Of a stretch of 64,000 nt of DNA, positions 1-8,636 are shown one piece after another; the stretch's first letter is position 1, and each line of letters starts with the position of its first letter. This stretch comes from Oscillospiraceae bacterium (GTDB lineage Bacteria; Bacillota; Clostridia; Oscillospirales; Acutalibacteraceae). The position numbers and the translations under genes were made by a program. The notes beneath the pieces were generated by a model that did no database searches, was not told the DNA's origin, and was given only the letters and a program-made list of their open reading frames with translations. The stretch spans positions 1 to 64,000 of the forward strand of contig SVPN01000006.1 in the NCBI GenBank assembly GCA_015065805.1, written 5' to 3'.

Positions 1-3000
1 GTGGTGGTTGCCTTGGTGTAGACAACGCTGCCGTTTTGTACCTCGACGATCGGCTCATACTCGCCGTCGCCCTGATCGGCATACGCCTCGTTGACCGCCA
101 GGCTGATCGCCGCTTCGCCTGCGTTCTCGTCAATGACCTTGAAGGTCAGCGTGAAGAACTGTGCGCCGACGCTCTTGCCGGTTCTGCCCGTTGCAAAGCC
201 GACGCGGACAACGCCGTCGCCCGTCAGGCGGGAGCTGACAATACCGGTGAAGAGGTTGCTGTTCACCTCGTCCACATAGGGGTTGGCTTCGTCGTCGTTG
301 ACGGCAACAAGCTCCAGCTTGGTGCTGTCAAAGGTGACGTCCAGCTCACCCGACACAAGGAAGTGGTTGACATCCAGCATCACGGGAACCGTCACCGTAT
401 CGCCCGTCATCGCTTCCACGGTTTCCACGGTGAAACGGATCTTGGCAGGCTGTGTAGTCGTAGTCGTGGTGGTAGTGGTGGTCGTTGTGGTAGTCGTGGT
501 GGTAGTGGTGGTCGTTGTGGTAGTCGTTGTTGTAGTGGTAGTGGTCGTAGTAGTAGTTGTTGTCGTAGTAGTAGTTGTTGTCGTAGTAGTAGTTGTTGTC
601 GTAGTGGTAGTTGTCGTGGTGGTAGTGGTCGTGGTAGTCGTTGTTGTAGTGGTAGTGGTCGTTGTCGTAGTCGTCGTGGTGGTAGTAGTGGTTGTGGTGG
701 TAGTAGTGGTCGGTACCGTATAGATCACAGCACCGTTTTGCACGTTGCCGATCACCTCGTACTCACCGTCACCCTGATCACCGTACGCCTCGTTGACCGC
801 CAGGCTGATCGCCGCTTCGCCTGCGTTCTCGTCAATGACCTTGAAGGTCAGCGTGAAGAACTGTGCGCCGACGCTCTTGCCGGTTCTGCCCGTTGCAAAG
901 CCGACGCGGACAACACCGTCGCCCGTCAGGCGAGAACTGACAATACCGGTGAAGATGTCACTGTTCACCTCGCCGACATACGGATTCGCACTGTCGTCGT
1001 TGATCGCCACAAGCTCTAACTTGGTGCTGTCAAAGGTGACATCCAGTTCACCCGAAACGAGGAAGTGCCCCTCCTCCAGTACCACGGGAACCGCGACCGT
1101 GTCGCCCGTAAGCGCTTCCACGGTGCTGACGGTGAAATTCACCGTCACAGGCGCCTTCGTGGTGGTGGTTGTCGTAGTCGTGGTGGTGGTAGTCGTGGTA
1201 GTCGTGGTTGCCTTTGTATAGACAACACTGCCGCCGATTGCCTGATTTTCGGGCTCGAATTCGCCGTCGCCCTTATCGGCAAACGCGTCAACAACCGTCA
1301 GATCGATCGCCGCCGAGCCGGCTTCGTCATCGATCACCTTAAAGGTCAGGTTGAAGAGCTGTGCACCGACGCTTTTGCCGGTTTTTGCCGTCACAAAGCC
1401 TACGCGAACTGCGCCGTTGCTCATCACCTTCGAACTGACGTAGCCGTTGAAGAACTCCGTGTCCACGCCGCTGACATAGGGGTTGGCGTCGTCGTCGGCA
1501 TTGACCGTCTGCAATTCCAACTTGGAACGGTCATACGAGATCTCCAGAACACCCGAGACAAAATAGTGATTGTCGCCGAGGAAAACGGGAACCGTCACCG
1601 TCTCGCCGGTCACGGATTCCACCGTATCCACCGTGAAGATGATTCTGTCCGGCTGTGTAGTGGTAGTGGTCGTCGTAGTCGTAGTCGTGGTCGTAGTCGT
1701 AGTCGTAGTGGTCGTAGTGGTCGTAGTCGTAGTTGTGGTGGTGGTTGTCGTGGTAGTTGTAGTCGTAGTCGTGGTCGTGGTTGTAGTTGTGGTCGTGGTC
1801 GTAGTCGTAGTCGTGGTAGTGGTCGTCGGCGGGACAGGATCGCCCGAAACGCTCACCGAACCGTTGCTCACATACGCCACCGGGGTGGAGGCGCCGTACT
1901 GGTCGGGGTTTACACTGTTGAAGACCTGAACATCGCCGACCGTCACCGTCAACGCCGTAGACAGATCGTTGACAGAACGGTTGACCTCAAAGGGCACATA
2001 CACCAACACACCCGAAGCGGCGGTGTTGCTCGTGCCGAGATACACCAGCTTGACGGTGTTGTTCACCGCGTTCGAGCTGTACATTGCATTTTTACCGAGC
2101 TTATCGGCATTCCAGATAGCATATTCGCCGTCACCCTGCTGCACGGGGGTAAGCACAGAGGGATCGTACGCGATCGTCATATCGAAGTTTGCCACACCCT
2201 GCACGCTCTGGAGATACAGGGGCATATTCACGATTTCACCGGGACGGGCATTCATCGCATCCAGCGAGAAGGAGACAGGATCAACCGTGGGGGTGTAGGT
2301 TTCCGCATCCATACGCAGAGCGCGCACCTTCATCGTACCGGCAGTCACCAGCTTGAAGGTCACATAATCGATGTAATACACGCCGTTTTGCGGCACAAGA
2401 CCCTGCCAGTTGGGCGAACCGATAAAGTTGACCTTGTCGGTAACTGTACCGGCACCGGGAGTCAGCGCCCAGTCGCCCCTCAGATTGGACTCCTTGGAAT
2501 AGAGCATTTCCGACTCCGCTGCAGGTGTTTTGTTGCCGTTTGGAGAATAACCCGTGGCAATACCCATGCCGCCGATGCGGATATCATAATCCGCCGTCGA
2601 AGACACCGTGTAGTGGAAATACGGGTTGTTTGTTACATTATAATACATCTTCACGGGGAAGGTCGCTTTGGCACCTGCCGCACCCGTGAACACAAGCCAG
2701 CCGTCTTCGTCGTAGCTCAGGCCGCTGTTGAGCGCCGTGTCCGCCGTCGGCATCAGGTTGAGTGCACCGTCAACAACCGCAGGCTCCTTCACCGAGAGCT
2801 CGCGCACGGTAGCCGCTTGGTCCACAACAAAAATCTTGATGTTCTTGACAGTGATAATACCGCTCTTGGTAATATCACAAACCGTACCGCCGATTTCACT
2901 TTGATACGCATTATAGCATTCAACGATCTCCTCTGCCGTCAGCACACCCTTATAGCTGCCTGCAGGAATACGCGCATCGTAAGTCTCCGCATTTTTATTG

Positions 3001-3446
3001 AACGCTTTGTTCAGCTTGATCGTGGTAGTCGTAGGATACTTCGTGACCGCCGCCTCATCGGGACCGGTTCCGGTGTAGTGAGCAACATCCAACTGAACGG
3101 TTGCCGCACCGGCAACCGTGAAGTCATAAGCAAGCTCACTGTACAGAGACAGCGTATGGTCTGCCGTATACTGACCGTTGGCGTAGCCGGTGCCGGCGGG
3201 CGTAAACACATAGCCACCGTCCGCGTTCGCAGTGATGGTAACCGTCGTGCTTCCTGCTTGTGCCGTCCATCCGCTTGCCGCAGACGGCATCAGCGACACC
3301 GCTTGCGACTGCACGGGTGCCTTATTGAAGACATTCCCGGCCATTTCCGATGCGGACGCAACCGGCATCACGGTAAACAGCATTGTGAACAGCATCACAA
3401 ATGCCATAACCAGTGCCGCGCCCTTGCGGACCACTTGACTCCTCAT
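1..3446 (-). CDS. Secreted multi-cohesin-like scaffold protein, 3' end off the window
   Basis: This reading frame has no stop on the minus strand and leaves the window at position 1, so at least 1148 residues are present and the C-terminus is missing. It begins MRSQVVRKGAAL with a hydrophobic signal peptide ending near ASA (residue 30) and an SD (AGGGGGA) 5 nt upstream. Residues about 30-380 form an unidentified extracellular region. Then come four cohesin-like beta-sandwich modules (about 2290-1850, 1652-1225, 1154-720 and 452-20) with signatures such as FTVxTVE..TGDTVTVPV and FxLTFKVID. They are separated by threonine-only linkers. Modules 3 and 4 are nearly identical in DNA, implying recent duplication. 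Cohesins bind dockerins in cellulosomes and other surface complexes. That is family knowledge; here it is only suggested. Binding a dockerin protein such as the one at 16657-19500 is inference. Confidence 0.85.
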   Translation of the reverse strand, partial: MRSQVVRKGAALVMAFVMLFTMLFTVMPVASASEMAGNVFNKAPVQSQAVSLMPSAASGWTAQAGSTTVTITANADGGYVFTPAGTGYANGQYTADHTLSLYSELAYDFTVAGAATVQLDVAHYTGTGPDEAAVTKYPTTTTIKLNKAFNKNAETYDARIPAGSYKGVLTAEEIVECYNAYQSEIGGTVCDITKSGIITVKNIKIFVVDQAATVRELSVKEPAVVDGALNLMPTADTALNSGLSYDEDGWLVFTGAAGAKATFPVKMYYNVTNNPYFHYTVSSTADYDIRIGGMGIATGYSPNGNKTPAAESEMLYSKESNLRGDWALTPGAGTVTDKVNFIGSPNWQGLVPQNGVYYIDYVTFKLVTAGTMKVRALRMDAETYTPTVDPVSFSLDAMNARPGEIVNMPLYLQSVQGVANFDMTIAYDPSVLTPVQQGDGEYAIWNADKLGKNAMYSSNAVNNTVKLVYLGTSNTAASGVLVYVPFEVNRSVNDLSTALTVTVGDVQVFNSVNPDQYGASTPVAYVSNGSVSVSGDPVPPTTTTTTTTTTTTTTTTTTTTTTTTTTTTTTTTTTTTTTTTTTTTTTTTTTTTTTTTTQPDRIIFTVDTVESVTGETVTVPVFLGDNHYFVSGVLEISYDRSKLELQTVNADDDANPYVSGVDTEFFNGYVSSKVMSNGAVRVGFVTAKTGKSVGAQLFNLTFKVIDDEAGSAAIDLTVVDAFADKGDGEFEPENQAIGGSVVYTKATTTTTTTTTTTTTTTTTKAPVTVNFTVSTVEALTGDTVAVPVVLEEGHFLVSGELDVTFDSTKLELVAINDDSANPYVGEVNSDIFTGIVSSRLTGDGVVRVGFATGRTGKSVGAQFFTLTFKVIDENAGEAAISLAVNEAYGDQGDGEYEVIGNVQNGAVIYTVPTTTTTTTTTTTTTTTTTTTTTTTTTTTTTTTTTTTTTTTTTTTTTTTTTTTTTTTTTTTTTTTTTTTTTTTTTTTTTTTTTTTTTTQPAKIRFTVETVEAMTGDTVTVPVMLDVNHFLVSGELDVTFDSTKLELVAVNDDEANPYVDEVNSNLFTGIVSSRLTGDGVVRVGFATGRTGKSVGAQFFTLTFKVIDENAGEAAISLAVNEAYADQGDGEYEPIVEVQNGSVVYTKATT
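454..711 (-). repeat. Poly-threonine linker, about 86 codons
   Basis: The coding strand is a run of ACN codons with no other residue, between cohesin-like modules 3 and 4. Shorter linkers lie at about 1157-1209 (about 18 codons) and 1655-1828 (about 58 codons). All four Thr codons are mixed. Long Thr linkers are typical of O-glycosylated spacers in clostridial surface enzymes. The low-complexity DNA could expand and contract by recombination. Confidence 0.9.
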
Positions 3447-3531
3447 ATAAACATCCCCCTATGTATGATTCATCACGGTGTATTCTACTTATTTTTGGGC
3501 AGAATACACCCATACTATTCTACAGTATAAT

Positions 3532-3560
3532 AGTATACCGAATCCCCGAGGAAATTGCAA
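3532..3560 (-). promoter_or_regulatory. Promoter of the cohesin scaffold gene
   Basis: On the minus strand TTGCAA (3560-3555) and TATACT (3537-3532) are 17 bp apart. The predicted leader is about 80 nt and contains an inverted repeat (GTATTCT at 3479-3485 with AGAATAC at 3500-3506) that could fold ahead of the start codon. Confidence 0.7.
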
Positions 3561-3587
3561 GTCATTTTTTTACTTTTGTCATTTGTC

Positions 3588-3630
3588 ACAAAAAAACGAC
3601 AACCCCCGCCGTTTGAAAACGACGGGGGTT
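3588..3630 (-). terminator. Terminator of prfC
   Basis: AACCCCCG.C stem arms at 3601-3614 and 3617-3630 are followed on the minus strand by GTCGTTTTTTT. The stem starts right after the prfC stop codon at 3635. Confidence 0.85.
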
Positions 3631-3634
3631 GCGC

Positions 3635-5215
3635 TTATGATCTGCCGAAATCGGCAAGCACCAGGTCTTTGTTGTGATCCTGCGCCCAGCGGATGTTCCA
3701 TTCGCTGGAGAACAGCAGCAGCGGTCTGCCGCGCATATCCTGCGCATATTTGGTGTCGGAGGTCAGATCAAGCTTGCGGGGATCCTCCACCTCGCTCTCG
3801 ATCCAGCGCACGTGCTGATAGGGCAAGCTGTCCATACGCACCTGCACACCGTATTCGTTGTTGAGGCGATGCTCAAGCACATCGAATTGCAGAGTGCCGA
3901 CCACGCCGACAATGACCTCCTCCATACCGCTGGAGGGCTCCTGGAAGATCTGGATGGCACCCTCCTGCGCGATCTGGGTCATACCCTTGACGAATTGCTT
4001 GCGCTTCATCGTGTCCACCTGACGGACAAGGCGAAAAATTTCGGGCTCAAACGTGGGGATGCCTTCAAATATGAATTTGTTGCCCGGTGCACACAGCGTA
4101 TCGCCGATGGAAAACATACCGGGATCAAACACGCCCATAATATCGCCCGCATACGCCTCTTCGATAATCTCGCGGTCGGACGCCATCATCTGCTGGGGCT
4201 GGGAGAGACGGAGCTTTTTGCCGCTTTGCACGTGGACGACCTCCATCCCCTTTTCAAAGCGGCCCGAGCAGATGCGCATAAACGCGATGCGGTCGCGGTG
4301 TGCCTTGTTCATATTCGCCTGGATCTTGAACACGAACGCCGAAAACGGGGTTTTCACGGGATCGATGATGCCCGTATCCGCTTTGCGGGGCAGGGGCGAT
4401 GTGGTCATCTGCAAAAATTCCCGCAAAAACGGTTCCACGCCGAAGTTTGTCAGCGCCGAGCCGAAGAACACAGGTGACAGCGTGCCGTTGTGCACACGCT
4501 CCATATCCAGTTCACTGCCCGCGCCGTCAAGAAGCTCGATATCGTCCCGCAGCTGTGAGGCGGCCTGCTCGCCGACCAGCGCATCGAGTGCGTCATCCTC
4601 TAACTTCATGGCGGTTGCCTCGACTTCGTGGGCACCGTTGCCCTGCGCGGTAAACGCCAGCACCTCGCCCCTGCCGCGGTCGTACACGCCGCGAAAATCG
4701 CGTCCCGAGCCCATCGGCCAGTTGACAGGATAGGTTTCGATGCCGAGCACCTGCTCGATTTCCTCCAGCAGCTCAAAAGGATCGCGCGCTTCGCGGTCCA
4801 TTTTGTTGATAAAGGTGAAGATCGGAATATGTCGCATCACGCAGACCTTAAACAGCTTCTTGGTCTGCCGCTCAACACCCTTCGAAGCATCAATGACCAT
4901 CACCGCGTTATCCGCCGCCATCAGCGTGCGGTAGGTATCCTCGGAGAAGTCCTCGTGACCGGGGGTATCCAGAATATTGATGCAGTGATCGCCGTACTCG
5001 AACTGCAGTACCGACGAGGTCACAGAGATGCCGCGCTGTTTTTCAATTTCCATCCAGTCGGACACCGCGTGCTTCATCGAGCGTTTTCCCTTGACCATAC
5101 CCGCGCTCTGGATCGCGCCTCCGTACAGCAGCAGTTTTTCGGTAAGTGTCGTTTTACCCGCATCAGGGTGCGAAATGATCGCAAATGTGCGGCGTTTGTT
5201 GATTTGTTTTTCCAT
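3635..5215 (-). CDS. prfC: Peptide chain release factor 3
   Basis: This 526-residue translational GTPase removes RF1/RF2 from the ribosome after termination. GTPase motifs are intact: P-loop HPDAGKTTLTEK (about 16-27), DTPGHEDF (G3) and NKMD (G4). The order of G domain, domain II and C-terminal EF-G-like domain, and the length, match RF3. The start overlaps the stop of the upstream deacetylase gene (TAATG), so translation is probably coupled. A strong terminator follows. Nothing is missing. Confidence 0.96.
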   Translation of the reverse strand: MEKQINKRRTFAIISHPDAGKTTLTEKLLLYGGAIQSAGMVKGKRSMKHAVSDWMEIEKQRGISVTSSVLQFEYGDHCINILDTPGHEDFSEDTYRTLMAADNAVMVIDASKGVERQTKKLFKVCVMRHIPIFTFINKMDREARDPFELLEEIEQVLGIETYPVNWPMGSGRDFRGVYDRGRGEVLAFTAQGNGAHEVEATAMKLEDDALDALVGEQAASQLRDDIELLDGAGSELDMERVHNGTLSPVFFGSALTNFGVEPFLREFLQMTTSPLPRKADTGIIDPVKTPFSAFVFKIQANMNKAHRDRIAFMRICSGRFEKGMEVVHVQSGKKLRLSQPQQMMASDREIIEEAYAGDIMGVFDPGMFSIGDTLCAPGNKFIFEGIPTFEPEIFRLVRQVDTMKRKQFVKGMTQIAQEGAIQIFQEPSSGMEEVIVGVVGTLQFDVLEHRLNNEYGVQVRMDSLPYQHVRWIESEVEDPRKLDLTSDTKYAQDMRGRPLLLFSSEWNIRWAQDHNKDLVLADFGRS

Positions 5216-5898
5216 TACAGTCCCAAAGCCTCCCGATTCGTTACATAGGCAATATCGTCACGGTGCGCCATCCGTCGGCAAAATTCCTCGATGCGCTCCC
5301 AGTTTTCGTTGACATCAAATTCGTAGCTGTGACCCCACACGGTGAACAGCATCGGCTCGTCGGGGTCTGCCTGCAAAAACGCCTGTGCAAGCTCAAACAA
5401 GCGACTGTCGTTGTGGTGGCAGGTGTGTCCCCAGCAAAGCGGCTGTGTCGGCAGGGCGAAGCGACCGCTGTCCTCGACGGTGCGGGAGTAGCGGATGCCC
5501 GCCCGCTCACACGCGGCGATCACCGCCTCGTTATACGCGCCGTAGGGGTACGCCATACCGATGACCTCTCTGCCGAACAATTTCTCAAGCGCCGCTCTGT
5601 CCCCCGCGATCTCCGCTTCCAGCTCCTCGGGCGACAGCGTTGTCAGATCAAGGTGATGGGCGGCGTGCACGGCGATCTCGTGTCCCGCGTACACCTGCGG
5701 TGCCTCGGCGGCGTCGATATAGGTCACACGGATGCCGCGTTGCCATTCGTTCCAGCCCTTCTGCTCATCAAGCAGTGCCGAGCTGACATTGAAGGTGCCC
5801 TTCATCCCGTAGCGATCCAGTATCCCGATCAGGCGTTTATCGGTCTGTACGCCGTCATCATAGCTGAAGGTCAGGGCTTTCTTTTTGCCGTTCCACAT
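5215..5898 (-). CDS. Polysaccharide deacetylase family protein
   Basis: This 227-residue protein has a NodB/CE4-type fold. It starts MWNGKKKALTFSYDDG, where S-Y-D-D matches the metal/catalytic first motif (TFDDG in classic members). Downstream AVHAAHHLDLT supplies the histidines of motif 2, and YPYGAYNE resembles motif 3 (RxPY). There is no signal peptide or membrane helix, so it appears cytoplasmic, unlike peptidoglycan deacetylases. The substrate is unknown; a sugar or other N-acyl compound is possible. It is translationally coupled to prfC, with no obvious functional link. Confidence 0.8.
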   Translation of the reverse strand: MWNGKKKALTFSYDDGVQTDKRLIGILDRYGMKGTFNVSSALLDEQKGWNEWQRGIRVTYIDAAEAPQVYAGHEIAVHAAHHLDLTTLSPEELEAEIAGDRAALEKLFGREVIGMAYPYGAYNEAVIAACERAGIRYSRTVEDSGRFALPTQPLCWGHTCHHNDSRLFELAQAFLQADPDEPMLFTVWGHSYEFDVNENWERIEEFCRRMAHRDDIAYVTNREALGL

Positions 5899-5965
5899 CG
5901 TCGGTCACCTCGCTTTTTGCCATAGTATACCATATAGTATGTGCAAGTGCAAATGGTTTTTCACA

Positions 5966-5997
5966 GAAAAAGATGCACGCGGATGGCGTGCATCTTT
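5966..5997 (-). terminator. Terminator of the PRPP synthetase gene
   Basis: AAGATGCACGC (5970-5980) pairs with GCGTGCATCTT (5986-5996). On the minus strand it is followed by TTTTCTG. It lies 14 bp beyond the stop codon at 6011. Confidence 0.8.
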
Positions 5998-6010
5998 GCT
6001 ATGTGTTCTA

Positions 6011-7162
6011 TTACTCGCCGCGATGCTCTGCAAGAAGCTGCTTCATCTTGGCATGGGGATCGACAATGGTGCTGACCGACACATCGCAGTTGAGCGCCGC
6101 AATAAAGTACGCCGCGTACTTGGACACGTCAACCTCGTGGAACCACGCACGGTCCGCAAGCTCGGGACGGCGGTAGGTCAGGTTGGTGCCGAACACGCCG
6201 TGAAGCACGCCGTCGGCAACCGCTTTGTCGAACACCTCAAGGCCGTTGACAAACAGCGCATAGGTCGCGTAGGTGAAGATACGGTTGGCGTTGCGCTTTT
6301 TGAGCTCATAGGCGATGTCGAGCATCGAGTCACCCGAGCTGATGATGTCGTCCGCAATGAAGACGTCTTTACCGGCAACATCGTTGCCCAGATATTCGTG
6401 CGCAATGATCGGGTTGCGGCCGTTGACCAGACGCGAGAAGTCACGCTGCTTGTGGAACATACCGAGGTCAACGCCCATGATCGACGCATACAGCTTGTTG
6501 CGGCTCATAGCGCCCTCGTCAGGCGAAATAACCGCCAGATGATCCCAATCCGCACGGATGTCGGGCACGGCTTTAAACAGCGTCTTGAGCACCTGATAGG
6601 ACGGCATAATGTTGTCGAAGCCCATCAGCGGGATCGCGTTGTGCACACGGGGATCGTGTGCGTCAAAGGTAATAATGTTGGAAACGCCCATTGCCGACAG
6701 CTCCTGCAGAGCCGCCGCGCAGTCGAGCGATTCGCGGTAGTTGCGGCGATGCTGTCTGCCGCCGTAAAGGATGGGCATCACCACGTTGATGCGGTGTGCC
6801 TTGCCGCTCACGGCCTGAATGATGCGCTTGAGATCCATATAGTGGTCATCGGGCGACATATGGTTTTCAATGCCGAACAGATCATAGGTGCAGGAATAGT
6901 TGCCCACATCGACAATGATGTACAGGTCATCGCCGCGGATGCTTTCCTTGATCAGACCCTTGGCATCACCCGACGAAAAACGCGGGCATTCCGCGGGAAC
7001 AAGGAAGGTCTCCTCTTCGTAGTGTGTACCCTTTGCCCACTCGGTCAGGTAACCGTTGATGCGATCACCGAGCTCTTTCGCCGAGTTGAGCGCAATGATA
7101 CGCAGGGGTGCAACCTGCTTTTCCTTGATGAACAGTTCTTCCGCACTTTTGATGTCAGTCAT
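6011..7162 (-). CDS. prs: Ribose-phosphate pyrophosphokinase (PRPP synthetase)
   Basis: It makes PRPP from ribose-5-phosphate and ATP for purine, pyrimidine, NAD, His and Trp synthesis. The PRPP-binding loop is visible as DVFIADDIISSGDSM, and TFDAHDPRVHNAI corresponds to the FDAHxxQIQGFF region. At 383 residues it is longer than the usual 310-320, with extra N-terminal and internal sequence. A longer PRPP-synthetase form is common in Clostridia as far as I recall. SD GGAGG sits 8 nt before the ATG. The gene is monocistronic, with its own promoter and terminator. Confidence 0.9.
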   Translation of the reverse strand: MTDIKSAEELFIKEKQVAPLRIIALNSAKELGDRINGYLTEWAKGTHYEEETFLVPAECPRFSSGDAKGLIKESIRGDDLYIIVDVGNYSCTYDLFGIENHMSPDDHYMDLKRIIQAVSGKAHRINVVMPILYGGRQHRRNYRESLDCAAALQELSAMGVSNIITFDAHDPRVHNAIPLMGFDNIMPSYQVLKTLFKAVPDIRADWDHLAVISPDEGAMSRNKLYASIMGVDLGMFHKQRDFSRLVNGRNPIIAHEYLGNDVAGKDVFIADDIISSGDSMLDIAYELKKRNANRIFTYATYALFVNGLEVFDKAVADGVLHGVFGTNLTYRRPELADRAWFHEVDVSKYAAYFIAALNCDVSVSTIVDPHAKMKQLLAEHRGE

Positions 7163-7195
7163 TGAACATTCCTCCTCGTGAGATCATACGCGAGC

Positions 7196-7224
7196 ATTAT
7201 AGCATTTTTCGACGGTCTTTGCAA
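7196..7224 (-). promoter_or_regulatory. Promoter of prs
   Basis: TTGCAA (7224-7219 on the minus strand) and TATAAT (7201-7196) have a 17-bp spacer, about 34 bp upstream of the start codon. The rest of the gap (7225-7319) shows no other clear feature. Confidence 0.8.
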
Positions 7225-7319
7225 CCCAAAAAGCACATTCTCTTTGGAAAATTTCTTCTCATTCCGTCGGTTTTATCCGTAAATTATGCACAAATCCCTT
7301 TGCGGACACATACACTGTA

Positions 7320-7781
7320 TCAAAGGCGGCACATCCGCGGGTAGATATCGCCCGCGGTGATCTCCAGCACCGCATAGTTGCCCGTCGAGCCGATCGCACC
7401 CGGGTTCAGAAGCACCAAGCCCTCGTGAAACGCCACGTCGGGAATGTGGGTGTGACCGTACAGGGCGGCGGCTGCCTCCTTTTCCCGCGCGGTGTAGGTC
7501 AGCGTCAGCAGACCCGACTTGACCCGCTCGGCATAGCCGTGGGTCAGATACAGCGCGGCACCACCGAGCGTGACGGTTTTATTGACGGGTACCGCCTCGC
7601 CCATATCGCAGTTACCGCGCACAATGTGCCACGGGCGCGTATCCTCCTGCGCCACCCGCAGTGCCTCCGATGCGCCGTCACCCAGATGGATGACCGCATC
7701 GGTCTGCGGTTCTTTGGCAAGCGCGTTGCGGATCGCCCGCTCGTTGCCGTGACTGTCCGACATAACCAGAATCCGTACCAT
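7320..7781 (-). CDS. YfcE/MJ0936-type metallophosphoesterase
   Basis: This 153-residue calcineurin-like phosphoesterase has the two-metal motifs in order: DSHGN (8-12), HLGDG, RGNCD, H-G (THGY) and GHTH. I chose the ATG at 7781 because GGGAGG lies 9 nt upstream; a longer frame to 7868 would overlap the divergent gene and has no SD. The family hydrolyses phosphodiesters; the substrate here is unknown. The neighbouring gene on the plus strand starts only 33 bp away, so promoters must overlap the opposite coding regions. Confidence 0.88.
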   Translation of the reverse strand: MVRILVMSDSHGNERAIRNALAKEPQTDAVIHLGDGASEALRVAQEDTRPWHIVRGNCDMGEAVPVNKTVTLGGAALYLTHGYAERVKSGLLTLTYTAREKEAAAALYGHTHIPDVAFHEGLVLLNPGAIGSTGNYAVLEITAGDIYPRMCRL

Positions 7782-7814
7782 ACAACAGAAACCTCCCAAG
7801 GAGTGTGATCGTTT

Positions 7815-8048
7815 ATGAATCAACCGTCTCCCGAACAAATGCAGGCGTTGTTGCAATACGCCTCTCAAAAATTAGGTATGCCGCCCGATCAGCTTGCCGC
7901 GCTGGTGAAAAACGGCGGCTATGAGGGGCTGACATCCTCCCTTTCGGACAACAGCCGCCGCACACTTGAGCGCCTTGCGGGTGATCCGCAAAAGCTGCAG
8001 GCATTGCTTTCTTCCCCACAGGTGCGCGAACTGTTAAAACGATTATAA
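7815..8048 (+). CDS. Small protein of unknown function (cluster member 1)
   Basis: The protein has 77 residues and starts MNQPSPEQMQALLQYASQ, with SD AAGGAG 11 nt upstream. It is predicted all-helical, and its ending ALLSSPQVRELLKRL resembles the segment LDRLLSSPDGMKRI of the next gene, suggesting related helical units. I do not recognise the family. It begins a compact cluster of three small genes transcribed together. Confidence 0.7.
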   Translation: MNQPSPEQMQALLQYASQKLGMPPDQLAALVKNGGYEGLTSSLSDNSRRTLERLAGDPQKLQALLSSPQVRELLKRL

Positions 8049-8085
8049 CACAGCGATGACAACATCTCAAGAGGAGGCGGTGAAA

Positions 8086-8430
8086 ATGGACGATCTGTCG
8101 CAAAAGTTAGATCGCTTGTTGTCGTCTCCCGACGGGATGAAGCGCATTGAGGAATTGATGGGCGCTTTCGGCGCAACCGTTCCCGATGCACCCGCTCCCC
8201 CGCCGTCCGCTTCGCCGCTTCCCGCAGGCGCTGATACGGGGATGCTGCTCAAGCTCCTGCCACTTTTGTCACAGCTGAACCAAGAGGATGACACCGCCGC
8301 GCTGTTCCACGCCCTGCGCCCGCATCTGCAGGCCGATCGGCAGAAAAAGCTCGACGAAGCGGGACAGATGCTCCGCCTGATAAAGCTTCTGCCGCTTCTG
8401 TCGGAGCTGAAAGGAGGCGACAGTCCGTGA
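8086..8430 (+). CDS. Small Leu-rich protein of unknown function (cluster member 2)
   Basis: The protein has 114 residues from the ATG at 8086, chosen because GAGGAGG lies 8 nt upstream; an in-frame start at 8056 lacks an SD. The N-terminal helix (MDDLSQKLDRLLSSPDGMKRI) is followed by a Pro/Ala-rich linker and two repeats containing LLKLLPLLSQL and LIKLLPLLSEL. No family is recognised. Its stop overlaps the next start (GTGA), indicating coupled translation. Confidence 0.7.
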   Translation: MDDLSQKLDRLLSSPDGMKRIEELMGAFGATVPDAPAPPPSASPLPAGADTGMLLKLLPLLSQLNQEDDTAALFHALRPHLQADRQKKLDEAGQMLRLIKLLPLLSELKGGDSP

Positions 8431-8582
8431 ACAACGCCTTGTTTCGCCCCGCACAAAGCGGCAAGCCCGCCAAATCCGCCCCCGACAACGACCGCCTGCT
8501 GTTGCTGACCGTAGCGGTCATCCTCGTACACAACCGCGCCCCGCTCGAATTGGTGCTTGCCTTGCTGTATGCGGCGATATGA
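8427..8582 (+). CDS. Tiny hydrophobic-tailed protein (cluster member 3)
   Basis: This 51-residue protein starts at GTG overlapping the previous stop (GTGA), with AAGGAGG 10 nt upstream. It begins MNNALFRPAQSGKP and ends in a hydrophobic stretch (LLLLTVAVILVHNRAPLELV and on), possibly a peripheral or membrane-inserting helix. Good SD, overlap and position support translation. The function is unknown. Confidence 0.6.
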   Translation: MNNALFRPAQSGKPAKSAPDNDRLLLLTVAVILVHNRAPLELVLALLYAAI

Positions 8583-8636
8583 AAAAGAGGCTGTCCTTTT
8601 TCCACACCTATCACCATTGTCGTCATATAGCAAAGG

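Noticed and set aside
1..3446. A true cellulosome locus
   Set aside because: Cohesin-like modules and one dockerin are present but no cellulases or other carbohydrate enzymes lie in the window, so cellulosome is not claimed.
36..3530. Long plus-strand reading frames across the left-edge gene, including Val-only and Arg/Gly/Ser-rich runs
   Set aside because: They are the complement of the poly-Thr linkers and cohesin modules on the minus strand, with no SD and low-complexity products.
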